Below, in pieces: positions 25,063 to 33,166 of a stretch of DNA of 64,000 nucleotides (positions within the stretch are counted from its first letter, which is position 1; each line of letters opens with the position of its first letter). A program made the position numbers and the translations under genes. Where the stretch lies: positions 5,995,501 through 6,059,500 of the forward strand of contig NZ_CP027762.1 of NCBI RefSeq assembly GCF_003852315.1. The letters are read 5' to 3'. This stretch comes from Pseudomonas sp. LBUM920 (GTDB lineage Bacteria > Pseudomonadota > Gammaproteobacteria > Pseudomonadales > Pseudomonadaceae). Below the pieces are notes generated by a model. The model was given only the letters and a program-made list of their open reading frames with translations, made no database searches and was not told the origin of the DNA.

Positions 25063-25131
25063 CTATCGCAGGCAAGCCAGCTCCCACATTTGGAATGCAT
25101 TCCCTTGTGGGAGCTGGCTTGCCTGCGATGG
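25063..25131. repeat. REP pair, class C, reversed
   Basis: Downstream of sdaB. Confidence 0.85.
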
Positions 25132-25144
25132 CGGTATCACTGGA

Positions 25145-26521
25145 TCAACACTCAACCGCACTCACCGCCAACCCGCCCCGCGAGGTTTCTTTGTACTTGT
25201 CGTGCATGTCCGCGCCGGTATCACGCATGGTGCGGATCACCCGGTCCAGGGAGATAAAGTGCTGGCCATCGCCACGCAGGGCCATCTGCGCTGCGTTGAT
25301 CGCTTTCACCGCCGCAATCGCATTGCGTTCGATGCACGGCACTTGCACCAGCCCGCCCACCGGGTCGCAGGTCAGGCCGAGGTTGTGTTCCAGGCCGATT
25401 TCGGCGGCGTTGCACAATTGTTCCGGCGTGGCGCCAAGAATTTCCGCCAGCCCCGCCGCGGCCATGGCGCACGCCGAACCCACTTCACCCTGGCAGCCGA
25501 CTTCGGCGCCGGAAATCGAGGCGTTCTTTTTGCACAAAATTCCCACGGCCGCCGCGCTGAGCAAATAGTCGACCACGTTGGCTTCGGTGACCTCGTCGCT
25601 GAATTTCATGAAGTAGTGCAGCACCGCCGGGATGATCCCCGCCGCGCCATTGGTCGGTGCGGTGACCATGCGCCCACCCGCTGCGTTTTCCTCATTCACC
25701 GCCAGGGCGAACAGGTTGACCCACTCCATCGCGCTCAAGGTCGAGCCAATCACGTTCGGCTTGCCCAACTCCTGCAAGCTGCGGTGCAACTTGGCGGCGC
25801 GGCGCCGCACGTTCAAGCCACCCGGCAAGATGCCTTCGTGCTTGAGGCCCTGCTCCACGCAATCCTGCATGGCGCGCCAGAGCTTCATCAGGCCGCTGCG
25901 GATTTCTTCTTCGCTGCGCCAGGTCTTTTCGTTGGCCAGCATCAATTCGGCCACGCGCAGGTTATGGGTTTTGCACAGCTGCAACAGCTCTACAGCGCTG
26001 GAAAAATCATACGGCAGCTCGGTACGGTCCATGTCAGCCACGCCGCTTTGCGCCTGGGCTTGGTCCACCACAAAACCGCCGCCGACCGAATAGTAGGTAT
26101 CGCGGTGCAGCTCGCCGTCATCGCCGAACACCACAAGGGTCATGGCGTTAGGGTGAAACGGCAGGTTTTCGTCAAGCAGGCGCATGTCGCGCGCCCAGAC
26201 GAAGGGCACCGGCAGGCGGCCGTCGAGCAAGAGCGTGTCGGTCTCGCGCAGGGTGTGAATACGCAAGCCGATGTGCGCCGGGTCGATTGCGTCCGGCCAC
26301 TCGCCCATCAGGCCCATGATGGTGGCGGTGTCGCTGCCGTGGCCGATGCCGGTGGCCGACAATGAGCCGTACAGCTGAACTTCAACGCGCCTGACCTGTT
26401 CCAACAGTTCACGTTCACGTAATGCCTGGACGAACAACGCCGCGGCGCGCATGGGGCCGACGGTGTGAGAACTAGAAGGCCCGATGCCGATCTTGAACAG
26501 GTCGAAAACACTGATAGCCAT
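25145..26521 (-). CDS. sdaB: L-serine ammonia-lyase, iron-sulfur type
   Basis: The 458-residue single-chain L-serine dehydratase converts serine to pyruvate and ammonia. It begins MAISVFDLFKIGIGPSSSHTVGPMRAA, the hallmark of the family, and carries the alpha-domain motifs NGAAGIIPAVLHYF and GCQGEVGSACAMAAAGL with cysteines for the oxygen-sensitive 4Fe-4S cluster. Divergent from choX across about 410 bp, which carry the 21-bp tandem repeat. In P. aeruginosa sdaB is in the GbdR regulon, draining serine made from betaine-derived glycine. Confidence 0.93.
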   Translation of the reverse strand: MAISVFDLFKIGIGPSSSHTVGPMRAAALFVQALRERELLEQVRRVEVQLYGSLSATGIGHGSDTATIMGLMGEWPDAIDPAHIGLRIHTLRETDTLLLDGRLPVPFVWARDMRLLDENLPFHPNAMTLVVFGDDGELHRDTYYSVGGGFVVDQAQAQSGVADMDRTELPYDFSSAVELLQLCKTHNLRVAELMLANEKTWRSEEEIRSGLMKLWRAMQDCVEQGLKHEGILPGGLNVRRRAAKLHRSLQELGKPNVIGSTLSAMEWVNLFALAVNEENAAGGRMVTAPTNGAAGIIPAVLHYFMKFSDEVTEANVVDYLLSAAAVGILCKKNASISGAEVGCQGEVGSACAMAAAGLAEILGATPEQLCNAAEIGLEHNLGLTCDPVGGLVQVPCIERNAIAAVKAINAAQMALRGDGQHFISLDRVIRTMRDTGADMHDKYKETSRGGLAVSAVEC

Positions 26522-26935
26522 TGCGGTAGAACTCCTCGATAAGCACGGCCAGGCTTGAACGAGGTGCTACGCTCAGATCGCCCAGATGGCGGCATCATCA
26601 AGCTTTTGCTTGCCCTCACGGCGTCTCACACCGACGTAACCATGCTCACCAGCGTCGCTCCCGTGCGATCGGGCGTTTTGGCCGTTTTTAGCGGTGCAGA
26701 TTGGTAAAAACTGCGGTTTTGCCATTGGAAAAACCTGTAAGCGACGTCACCGACACTGGATACGACCATCCCTGTACTGGATACGACGCCCCCTGTAGGC
26801 GTCAGATTTTCACTGGTACATGATCAGTCTCGACTCGTTTGCAAGGCACCGTGCCGTCGCCGCGATGCACGCCCCAACCGCAACACTTATAAAGCGCGGC
26901 GAATGCCGCCAGAAAAGACACAGGAGTCTACCCCG
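26522..26935. promoter_or_regulatory. Divergent sdaB-choX control region
   Basis: A 414-bp gap with no convincing ORF. It must hold the promoters of both gene sets. The main landmark is the tandem 21-bp repeat described separately at 26755-26796; a partial look-alike ACTGGTACATG follows at 26812. Confidence 0.6.
26755..26796. promoter_or_regulatory. Two tandem 21-bp repeats, likely activator site
   Basis: ACTGGATACGAC followed by a C-rich tail ending CCTGT occurs twice, at 26755 and 26776, with an exact 21-bp period (two helical turns) and only three differences. Such same-face direct repeats are typical of AraC-family activator sites; GbdR is the obvious candidate for the sdaB/choX divergent pair. 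Confidence 0.6.
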
Positions 26936-27883
26936 ATGAAAGGTTCACCCTCGTTGTTGTTGGCCGCCATGCTGAGTCTGCCAGTCCTGGCACACGCTGC
27001 AGAACCGGAACAGTGCAAGACCGTCAACTTCTCCGATGTCGGCTGGACCGACATCACCGTGACTACCGCGACCACCAGCGAAGTCCTCAAGGGCCTGGGC
27101 TACAAGCCGCGCACCACGATGATTTCGGTACCGGTGACTTACAAGTCACTGGCCGACGGCAAGAACATGGACATCTTCCTCGGCAACTGGATGCCGACCA
27201 TGGAAAACGACATCAAGCAGTACCGTGATGCCGGCACCGTGGAAACCGTGCGCGCCAACCTGGAAAACGCCAAGTACACCCTGGCGGTCCCGGAGGCGCT
27301 GTACAACAAGGGCCTGAAAGACTTCGCCGACATCGTCAAATTCAAGGATGAACTGGGCGGCAAGATCTACGGCATCGAGCCGGGCAACGACGGCAACCGC
27401 ACCATCCAGACCCTCATCGACAAAGACGCCTTCGGCCTGAAAACCGCCGGCTTCAAAGTAGTCGAGTCCAGCGAAGCCGGGATGCTCTCGCAAGTGGAAC
27501 GCGCCTCCAAGCGTGACCAGGCCATCGTGTTCCTGGGTTGGGAACCGCACCCGATGAACACCCGCTTCAAGATGAAGTACCTGACCGGTGGCGATGACTC
27601 GTTCGGCCCCAACTACGGCCAGGCCACCATCTACACCAACGTTCGCAAGGGCTACACCCAGGAATGCAGCAACGTTGGCCAATTGCTGAAAAACCTGTCG
27701 TTCACCTTGAACATGGAAAGCACCCTGATGGGTAACGTCCTCGACGACAAGATGAAGCCCGACGCCGCAGCCAAAGCCTGGCTGAAGAAGAACCCGCAAG
27801 TGCTCGACACCTGGCTGGCCGGTGTGACCACCGTGGATGGCAAACCCGGTTTGGAGGCCGTCAAAGCTTACCTGGACAAGTAA
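26936..27883 (+). CDS. choX: Choline/betaine-binding periplasmic protein
   Basis: The 315-residue solute-binding protein (also called CbcX) has signal peptide SLLLAAMLSLPVLAHA and the quaternary-amine binding landmarks DVGWTDITVTTAT, GNWMPTMEND, GKIYGIEPGND and GWEPHPMN. ATG at 26936 follows AGGAG by 9 nt; the earlier ATG at 26903 would put charged residues before the signal peptide. It feeds ChoWV for uptake of choline, betaine and carnitine. Confidence 0.92.
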   Translation: MKGSPSLLLAAMLSLPVLAHAAEPEQCKTVNFSDVGWTDITVTTATTSEVLKGLGYKPRTTMISVPVTYKSLADGKNMDIFLGNWMPTMENDIKQYRDAGTVETVRANLENAKYTLAVPEALYNKGLKDFADIVKFKDELGGKIYGIEPGNDGNRTIQTLIDKDAFGLKTAGFKVVESSEAGMLSQVERASKRDQAIVFLGWEPHPMNTRFKMKYLTGGDDSFGPNYGQATIYTNVRKGYTQECSNVGQLLKNLSFTLNMESTLMGNVLDDKMKPDAAAKAWLKKNPQVLDTWLAGVTTVDGKPGLEAVKAYLDK

Positions 27884-27891
27884 TCGCTGAC

Positions 27892-27915
27892 CCCGGGCCG
27901 GTGCGCTGGCCCGGG
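27892..27915 (+). other. Strong hairpin between choX and choW
   Basis: Stem CCCGGGCC/GGCCCGGG with an 8-nt loop, 8 bp after the choX stop and before choW. Followed by ATGTTTTCCCC, a weak T run. Probably a partial terminator or an RNA 3'-end stabiliser that lets the binding protein be made in excess over the permease. Confidence 0.65.
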
Positions 27916-27949
27916 ATGTTTTCCCCTTCGCATGTGGACATTCACTACC

Positions 27950-28795
27950 ATGCTGACTGAACATAAAATCCCACTAGGCCAGTACATCGCTGCCTTCGTC
28001 GAATGGTTGACCCAACACGGTGCCAACTACTTCGACGCAATCGCATCGACCCTGGAAACGATGATCCACGGCGTGACGTTTGCGCTGACCTGGTTCAATC
28101 CGCTGGCATTGATCGGTCTGATTGCGCTACTCGCTCACTTCATTCAACGCAAATGGGGCCTGACAGTATTTGTCATCGCCTCCTTCCTGCTGATCCTGAA
28201 CCTGGGGTACTGGCAGGAAACCATGGAAACCCTCGCGCAGGTGCTGTTCGCCACCCTGGTCTGCGTGGTCATTGGCGTGCCGCTGGGCATTGTTGCCGCG
28301 CACAAACCGATGTTCTACACCCTGATGCGGCCGGTGCTCGATCTGATGCAGACCGTGCCGACCTTCGTCTACCTCATCCCTACCCTGACCCTCTTCGGGC
28401 TGGGTGTGGTGCCCGGGCTGATTTCCACGGTGGTGTTCGCGATTGCCGCGCCGATCCGCCTCACCTACCTGGGCATCCGCGATGTGCCGCAAGAATTGAT
28501 GGACGCCGGCAAGGCCTTTGGCTGCTCGCGCCGTCAGTTGCTCTCACGCATTGAACTGCCCCACGCCATGCCGAGCATTGCCGCCGGCATTACCCAATGC
28601 ATCATGCTGTCGTTGTCGATGGTGGTGATCGCGGCCCTGGTGGGCGCTGACGGCCTCGGCAAGCCGGTGGTCAACGCACTCAACACCGCCGACATCGCCC
28701 TGGGCTTTGAAGCCGGCCTGGCAATCGTGTTGCTGGCCATCATGCTCGACCGCATCTGCAAACAACCCGACGCCAAAGTAGGGGGTGATGCATGA
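27950..28795 (+). CDS. choW: Choline/betaine ABC transporter permease
   Basis: The 281-residue inner-membrane permease (CbcW) has about six or more hydrophobic helices and the coupling-loop signature VPQELMDAGKAFGCSRRQLLSRIELPHAMPSIAAG that contacts the ATPase. The start at 27950 (MLTEHKIPLGQYIAAF) is chosen by family N-termini; the upstream ATG 27932 is possible and neither has a strong ribosome site. Its stop overlaps the choV start by 4 bp (ATGA). Confidence 0.9.
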   Translation: MLTEHKIPLGQYIAAFVEWLTQHGANYFDAIASTLETMIHGVTFALTWFNPLALIGLIALLAHFIQRKWGLTVFVIASFLLILNLGYWQETMETLAQVLFATLVCVVIGVPLGIVAAHKPMFYTLMRPVLDLMQTVPTFVYLIPTLTLFGLGVVPGLISTVVFAIAAPIRLTYLGIRDVPQELMDAGKAFGCSRRQLLSRIELPHAMPSIAAGITQCIMLSLSMVVIAALVGADGLGKPVVNALNTADIALGFEAGLAIVLLAIMLDRICKQPDAKVGGDA

Positions 28796-29970
28796 GCATT
28801 ATCCGATTCGACAATGTCGATGTGATCTTCTCCAAAGACCCACGCGAAGCCCTCAAGCTGCTCGACCAAGGGATGCATCGCAACGAAATCCTGAAAAAGA
28901 CCGGGCAGATTGTCGGCGTTGAAAAAGCCAGCCTGGACATCGAGAAAGGCGAAATCTGCGTGCTGATGGGCTTGTCGGGCTCCGGCAAATCCAGCTTGCT
29001 GCGTTGCATCAACGGCCTCAACACCGTCAGCCGTGGCCAACTGTTTGTGGAGCATGAAGGTCGCCAGATCGACATCGCTTCGTGCAACCCGGCCGAGCTG
29101 AAAATGATGCGCACCAAGCGCATCGCCATGGTGTTCCAGAAGTTCGCATTGATGCCGTGGCTGACGGTGCGTGAAAACATCAGCTTCGGCCTTGAGATGC
29201 AGGGCCGTCCGGAGAAAGAACGCCGCGCGCTGGTGGATGAAAAGCTCGAGCTGGTGGGCCTGGCCCAATGGCGCAACAAGAAGCCCGACGAGCTGTCCGG
29301 CGGCATGCAGCAGCGCGTCGGCCTGGCCCGCGCGTTGGCAATGGACGCGGATATCCTGCTGATGGACGAACCTTTCTCAGCCCTCGACCCACTCATTCGC
29401 CAAGGCCTGCAGGATGAACTGCTGGAGCTGCAACGCAAGCTGAGCAAGACCATCGTGTTCGTGAGCCACGACCTCGATGAGGCGCTCAAATTGGGTAGCC
29501 GCATCGCAATCATGAAAGACGGCAAGATCATTCAATACAGCGTGCCGGAAGAGATCGTGCTGAACCCGGCGGATGACTATGTGCGCACCTTCGTCGCCCA
29601 TACCAACCCGCTGAACGTGCTGTGCGGCCGCAGCCTGATGCGCACGCTGGACAACTGCACGCGGGTCAACGGCTCGGTGTGCCTCGATCCGGGCGGCGAT
29701 TCCTGGCTGGACCTGGCCGAAGGCAACACGATTCAGGGCGCCCGCCAGAATGGAGCGGTGATGAACCTGCAGAACTGGGCACCGGGGCAAGCCGTGGAAG
29801 GGTTGGGCCGGGTACCGACGCTGGTGGACTCCAATATCGGCATGCGCGATGCATTGCAGATTCGTTATCACACCGGGAACAAACTGGTGCTGCATAACAA
29901 CAACCAGGTGGTGGGAATTTTGGGGGACAGCGAGCTTTACCATGCCCTGCTAGGCAAGAACCTGGGCTGA
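28792..29970 (+). CDS. choV: Choline/betaine ABC transporter ATPase
   Basis: The 392-residue ATPase (CbcV) of the ProV/OpuAA type. Walker A MGLSGSGKSSLLRCI (about 57-71), Q-loop VFQKFALMPWLTV, signature LSGGMQQRVGLARALA, Walker B ILLMDEPFSALD and the switch histidine in VFVSHDLDEALK are all intact. A C-terminal CBS-like regulatory region (after about residue 280) ends the protein. Overlaps choW by 4 bp. Confidence 0.92.
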   Translation: MSIIRFDNVDVIFSKDPREALKLLDQGMHRNEILKKTGQIVGVEKASLDIEKGEICVLMGLSGSGKSSLLRCINGLNTVSRGQLFVEHEGRQIDIASCNPAELKMMRTKRIAMVFQKFALMPWLTVRENISFGLEMQGRPEKERRALVDEKLELVGLAQWRNKKPDELSGGMQQRVGLARALAMDADILLMDEPFSALDPLIRQGLQDELLELQRKLSKTIVFVSHDLDEALKLGSRIAIMKDGKIIQYSVPEEIVLNPADDYVRTFVAHTNPLNVLCGRSLMRTLDNCTRVNGSVCLDPGGDSWLDLAEGNTIQGARQNGAVMNLQNWAPGQAVEGLGRVPTLVDSNIGMRDALQIRYHTGNKLVLHNNNQVVGILGDSELYHALLGKNLG

Positions 29971-30005
29971 GCAGTGCACAGATCGGCTGAATGAACTGGG
30001 TCAAT

Positions 30006-30075
30006 CTGGGAGCTGGCTTGCCTGCGATAGCAATGGTGAATCCAACATAGCTATCGCAGGCAAGCCAGCTCCCAC
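30006..30075. repeat. REP pair, class C, canonical
   Basis: Between convergent choV and betT. The first bases of the left arm have decayed (CTGGGAG). Confidence 0.8.
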
Positions 30076-30136
30076 ATTTGACCCCATTCCAATCTTGAAA
30101 CGGCGGCGCCAGGGAAGGCGCCACTCGGATTAACTA

Positions 30137-32128
30137 TCAGCTATAGACACGGCCAAGGAGCTGCCGATGGCTTTCAAACTGATCGAGCACGTCCCGGGTG
30201 ATCTGTTCCTGGGTAAAGCCCATCAGGTCGTACTCTTGAGGTCCGTTGTGCAGGTAGACCTCGGCCCGGTAGTAACGTGTGCGCTCTTCTTCGGGCAAGT
30301 CGCTCGGTGCCGACGAATACGCATCCAGGCTCACTTCATAGACAAACGGGTTGCCCTCTTCCATCTCGATGCGCACACCGATGCAACGCTTGGATTTGCC
30401 CAACAAGGTCTGCACTTCCAGCCCTTGCTCACGCAACGCCGTCGCCGCCTCTTCCAAGGCCGGCGTTACGTGCTTGTCCATAAAGCGCTGCACGGTGGCC
30501 TGGCTCGGTTGCAGGTCCAGGGCAGTCAAACGCTCGCTGAAACCACGGCGGCCACGCTCAGCCAATTGCGCTTGCTCCTGTTCGATGGCCACGTCCTGGC
30601 GCATGGCCTTGTGCAAACCGAACATGAACAGAATCAGCACCACCGAGAACGGCAGACCCGCCAGCACCACCATGGTTTGCATGGCTTCGAAGTTGCCGGC
30701 AAACAGCAGGCCGATGGTCACCAGGGTGATCACGACCGACCAGAAGATCCGCAGCCAGTGCGGCGCATCTTCGTCCACATTGCCGCCTTTGCACGACAGG
30801 TTGGCCATCATCACCGCGCCGGAATCCGCCGGGGTCAGGAACAACACAAAGCCCACGAAGATCGACACGCCGATCACGATTTTCGACGCCGGGTAATGCT
30901 CCAGCAATTGGTAGATGGCCATCGACGGTTGTTCCAGCGCCGTCTTGCCCAACTCCACGGCACCGTGGTTGAGCACCAGGTCCAGCGCCGAGTTACCGAA
31001 GATCGACAACCACGCCAAGGTGAAGCCCAGCGGGATCAGCAGCACGCCGGCCACCAGTTCACGCACGGTGCGGCCACGGGAAATGCGCGCGATGAACATG
31101 CCCACAAATGGCGCCCAGGAAATCCACCAAGCCCAGTAGAACAGCGTCCACAGGCCCATCCAGCGCTCGGTCTTGTCGGCGTCGCCTTCGTACACATACA
31201 GGTCGAAGGTTTTCAGCACGATACCGTTGAGGTAGTCGCCGGTGTTCTGCACCAAGCCATTGAGCAGGTGCAGGGTGGGGCCGAACAGCAGCACAAAGAT
31301 CAGCAAGCCGCTGAACAGCACGATGTTGAGGTTGGACAGGCGGCGAATGCCGTTCTCCACACCCGACACGGCAGCGATGGTCGCCACGGTGCTCATCACG
31401 ATGATCACGATCAACAGGTTGGTGTTGCTGTGCGCCATGCCGAACAGGTTTTCAAGCCCCGACGACACTTGCATCGAGCCAATCCCCAGGTTGGTCACCA
31501 GGCCCAGCAGGGTCACGAACATGCCGAAACCGTCCACCGCGTGGCCGGCCGCGCCCTTCACCCAACGCTCGCCCACCAGCGGGTACAGCGCCGAACGCAA
31601 GGCCAGCGGCTGGTTGTGGCGATACGCGAAGTACGCCACGGCGAGGCCGACCAAGGCATAGATTGCCCAGCCGTGCAGGCCCCAGTGCAGGAACGTCAGT
31701 TGCAACGCCTGGCGTGCCGCGCCATTGCTGGCGGCCGTGCCTTCGGGCGGGTTGAAGTAGTGATCCAACGGCTCGGAAGCCCCGAAATACAGCAGCGAGA
31801 TGCCGATGCCCGACGAGAACAGCATGCCGGCCCAGGCGCCGTAGCTGAAGTCCGGGGTGTCGTCCTTGCTGCCCAGTTTCAACTTGCCGTAGGACGAAAA
31901 CGCCAGGCCGACCACAAACACGAGGTAGGCAGCGATGACCACCATGTAGTACCAGCCGAAGCTTTTCGACAGCCACGCCTGTGCTACGCCGAGCATGCGC
32001 CCGGCCTCCTGCGGGGCGATGATCAGAATGGCGGTCAACAACAGAATGAGCGCGGTGGAGGTGTAGAACACCCAACCGTTGACCCGGACCTTTTCCGGCG
32101 GGGTCTTTATAAGAGAGGCAGAACTCAT
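30137..32128 (-). CDS. betT: High-affinity choline transporter, BCCT family
   Basis: The 663-residue secondary transporter has twelve predicted membrane helices. BCCT hallmarks are the glycine-rich GMLFSSGIGISLLYFGASEP stretch and the tryptophan-rich segment LWTLFYWAWWISWAPFVGMFIARISRG of helix 8. A long cytoplasmic C-terminal tail of about 170 residues, typical of osmosensing BetT proteins, follows. Start at 32128 (MSSASLIKTPPEK); the longer frame reads into the control region. It is divergent from betIBA, and the BetI operator lies between them. Confidence 0.92.
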   Translation of the reverse strand: MSSASLIKTPPEKVRVNGWVFYTSTALILLLTAILIIAPQEAGRMLGVAQAWLSKSFGWYYMVVIAAYLVFVVGLAFSSYGKLKLGSKDDTPDFSYGAWAGMLFSSGIGISLLYFGASEPLDHYFNPPEGTAASNGAARQALQLTFLHWGLHGWAIYALVGLAVAYFAYRHNQPLALRSALYPLVGERWVKGAAGHAVDGFGMFVTLLGLVTNLGIGSMQVSSGLENLFGMAHSNTNLLIVIIVMSTVATIAAVSGVENGIRRLSNLNIVLFSGLLIFVLLFGPTLHLLNGLVQNTGDYLNGIVLKTFDLYVYEGDADKTERWMGLWTLFYWAWWISWAPFVGMFIARISRGRTVRELVAGVLLIPLGFTLAWLSIFGNSALDLVLNHGAVELGKTALEQPSMAIYQLLEHYPASKIVIGVSIFVGFVLFLTPADSGAVMMANLSCKGGNVDEDAPHWLRIFWSVVITLVTIGLLFAGNFEAMQTMVVLAGLPFSVVLILFMFGLHKAMRQDVAIEQEQAQLAERGRRGFSERLTALDLQPSQATVQRFMDKHVTPALEEAATALREQGLEVQTLLGKSKRCIGVRIEMEEGNPFVYEVSLDAYSSAPSDLPEEERTRYYRAEVYLHNGPQEYDLMGFTQEQITRDVLDQFESHRQLLGRVYS

Positions 32129-32372
32129 GGCGCAGATGCTCCAGGCAGTGCGAGAGAGAAACACAAGGCAACGGTTATCCCGGGACATCGATTTTTCGGC
32201 AGTCGACGGACGGGTGTTATAAAGACACCCCGAAAATTCTTGAGCCGCGCCGAAGCAGTGGCCAGGCCCTGATACGGCCTGTTTCAAGGGTTTTTGCAGG
32301 TGTCAGAGGCAGTGGCTCACAGGTAGGAAATATCTGCAGGTCGCGACCATTTGTCGCAGATCTTATTCTTTG

Positions 32373-32392
32373 TTGATTGAACGTTCAATCAA
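32373..32392. promoter_or_regulatory. BetI operator
   Basis: TTGATTGAACGTTCAATCAA is a perfect 20-bp palindrome, 70 bp upstream of the betI ATG in the divergent betT-betI region. The core ATTGAACGTTCAAT is what is expected for the TetR-family repressor BetI. Bound BetI would cover the region between both promoters. Confidence 0.85.
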
Positions 32393-32462
32393 AACAAAAT
32401 AGACTGGCCTTCAAGCCGACGGACGTTTATCGCCCACCGGCAGGCCTAAGGAGAGGTGCTAC

Positions 32463-33056
32463 ATGCCCAAGGTCGGTATGCAACCCATACGCCGCCAGCA
32501 GTTGATCGAAGCCACCTTGACGGCCATCGATCAGGTCGGAATGGGAGATGCCAGCATTGCGCTGATCGCCCGTTTGGCCGGCGTCTCGAACGGCATCATC
32601 AGTCACTACTTTCAGGACAAGAACGGCCTGATCGCCGCGACGATGCGGTACTTGATGAATGTGCTGATCGAGAACGTCCACGAACGCCGGCAAGCGTTAA
32701 AAGACGACAGCCCCCGTGCCCACCTGCAGGTGATCATCGGCGGCAACTTCGACGCCAGCCAAGTCAACGGCCCGGCGATGAAAACCTGGCTGGCCTTCTG
32801 GGCAACCAGCATGCACCACCCGTCATTGCACAGGCTGCAGCGGATCAACGATCACCGTCTGTATTCCAACCTGTGCTGCCAGTTTCGCCGAGTGCTGCCG
32901 CTGGAAGATGCACGCAGCGCAGCCCGGGGCCTGGCGGCTTTGATCGACGGTTTGTGGTTGCGCGGCGCCCTGTCGGGAGACGCTTTCGACACGGAGCAGG
33001 CGCAACGGATCGCTTACGAATACATGGATTTCCAATTGGCCAAGCAGGTGAGTTAG
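32463..33056 (+). CDS. betI: Choline-responsive repressor of the bet genes
   Basis: The 197-residue TetR-family protein has its N-terminal HTH at about residues 28-50 (IALIARLAGVSNGIISHYF) and a ligand domain conserved in BetI (NDHRLYSNLCCQFRR, ALIDGLWLRGALSG). It represses betIBA and betT until choline is present. AAGGAG lies upstream of the ATG. First gene of betI-betB-betA. Confidence 0.93.
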   Translation: MPKVGMQPIRRQQLIEATLTAIDQVGMGDASIALIARLAGVSNGIISHYFQDKNGLIAATMRYLMNVLIENVHERRQALKDDSPRAHLQVIIGGNFDASQVNGPAMKTWLAFWATSMHHPSLHRLQRINDHRLYSNLCCQFRRVLPLEDARSAARGLAALIDGLWLRGALSGDAFDTEQAQRIAYEYMDFQLAKQVS

Positions 33057-33166
33057 AGCACACATAACCGCTCAACCCCTGAACGTCTGCCGCTCAGTGT
33101 TGCCAGAAACCCCATGGCTCACCGGCGGCGGGTAACGCCAACCACTTATGCACTTGCGAGGACTTT

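Noticed and set aside
30167..32272. A 701-codon open frame antisense to betT
   Set aside because: Rich in His, Gln and Arg, typical of an antisense shadow; BetT is clearly the real gene.
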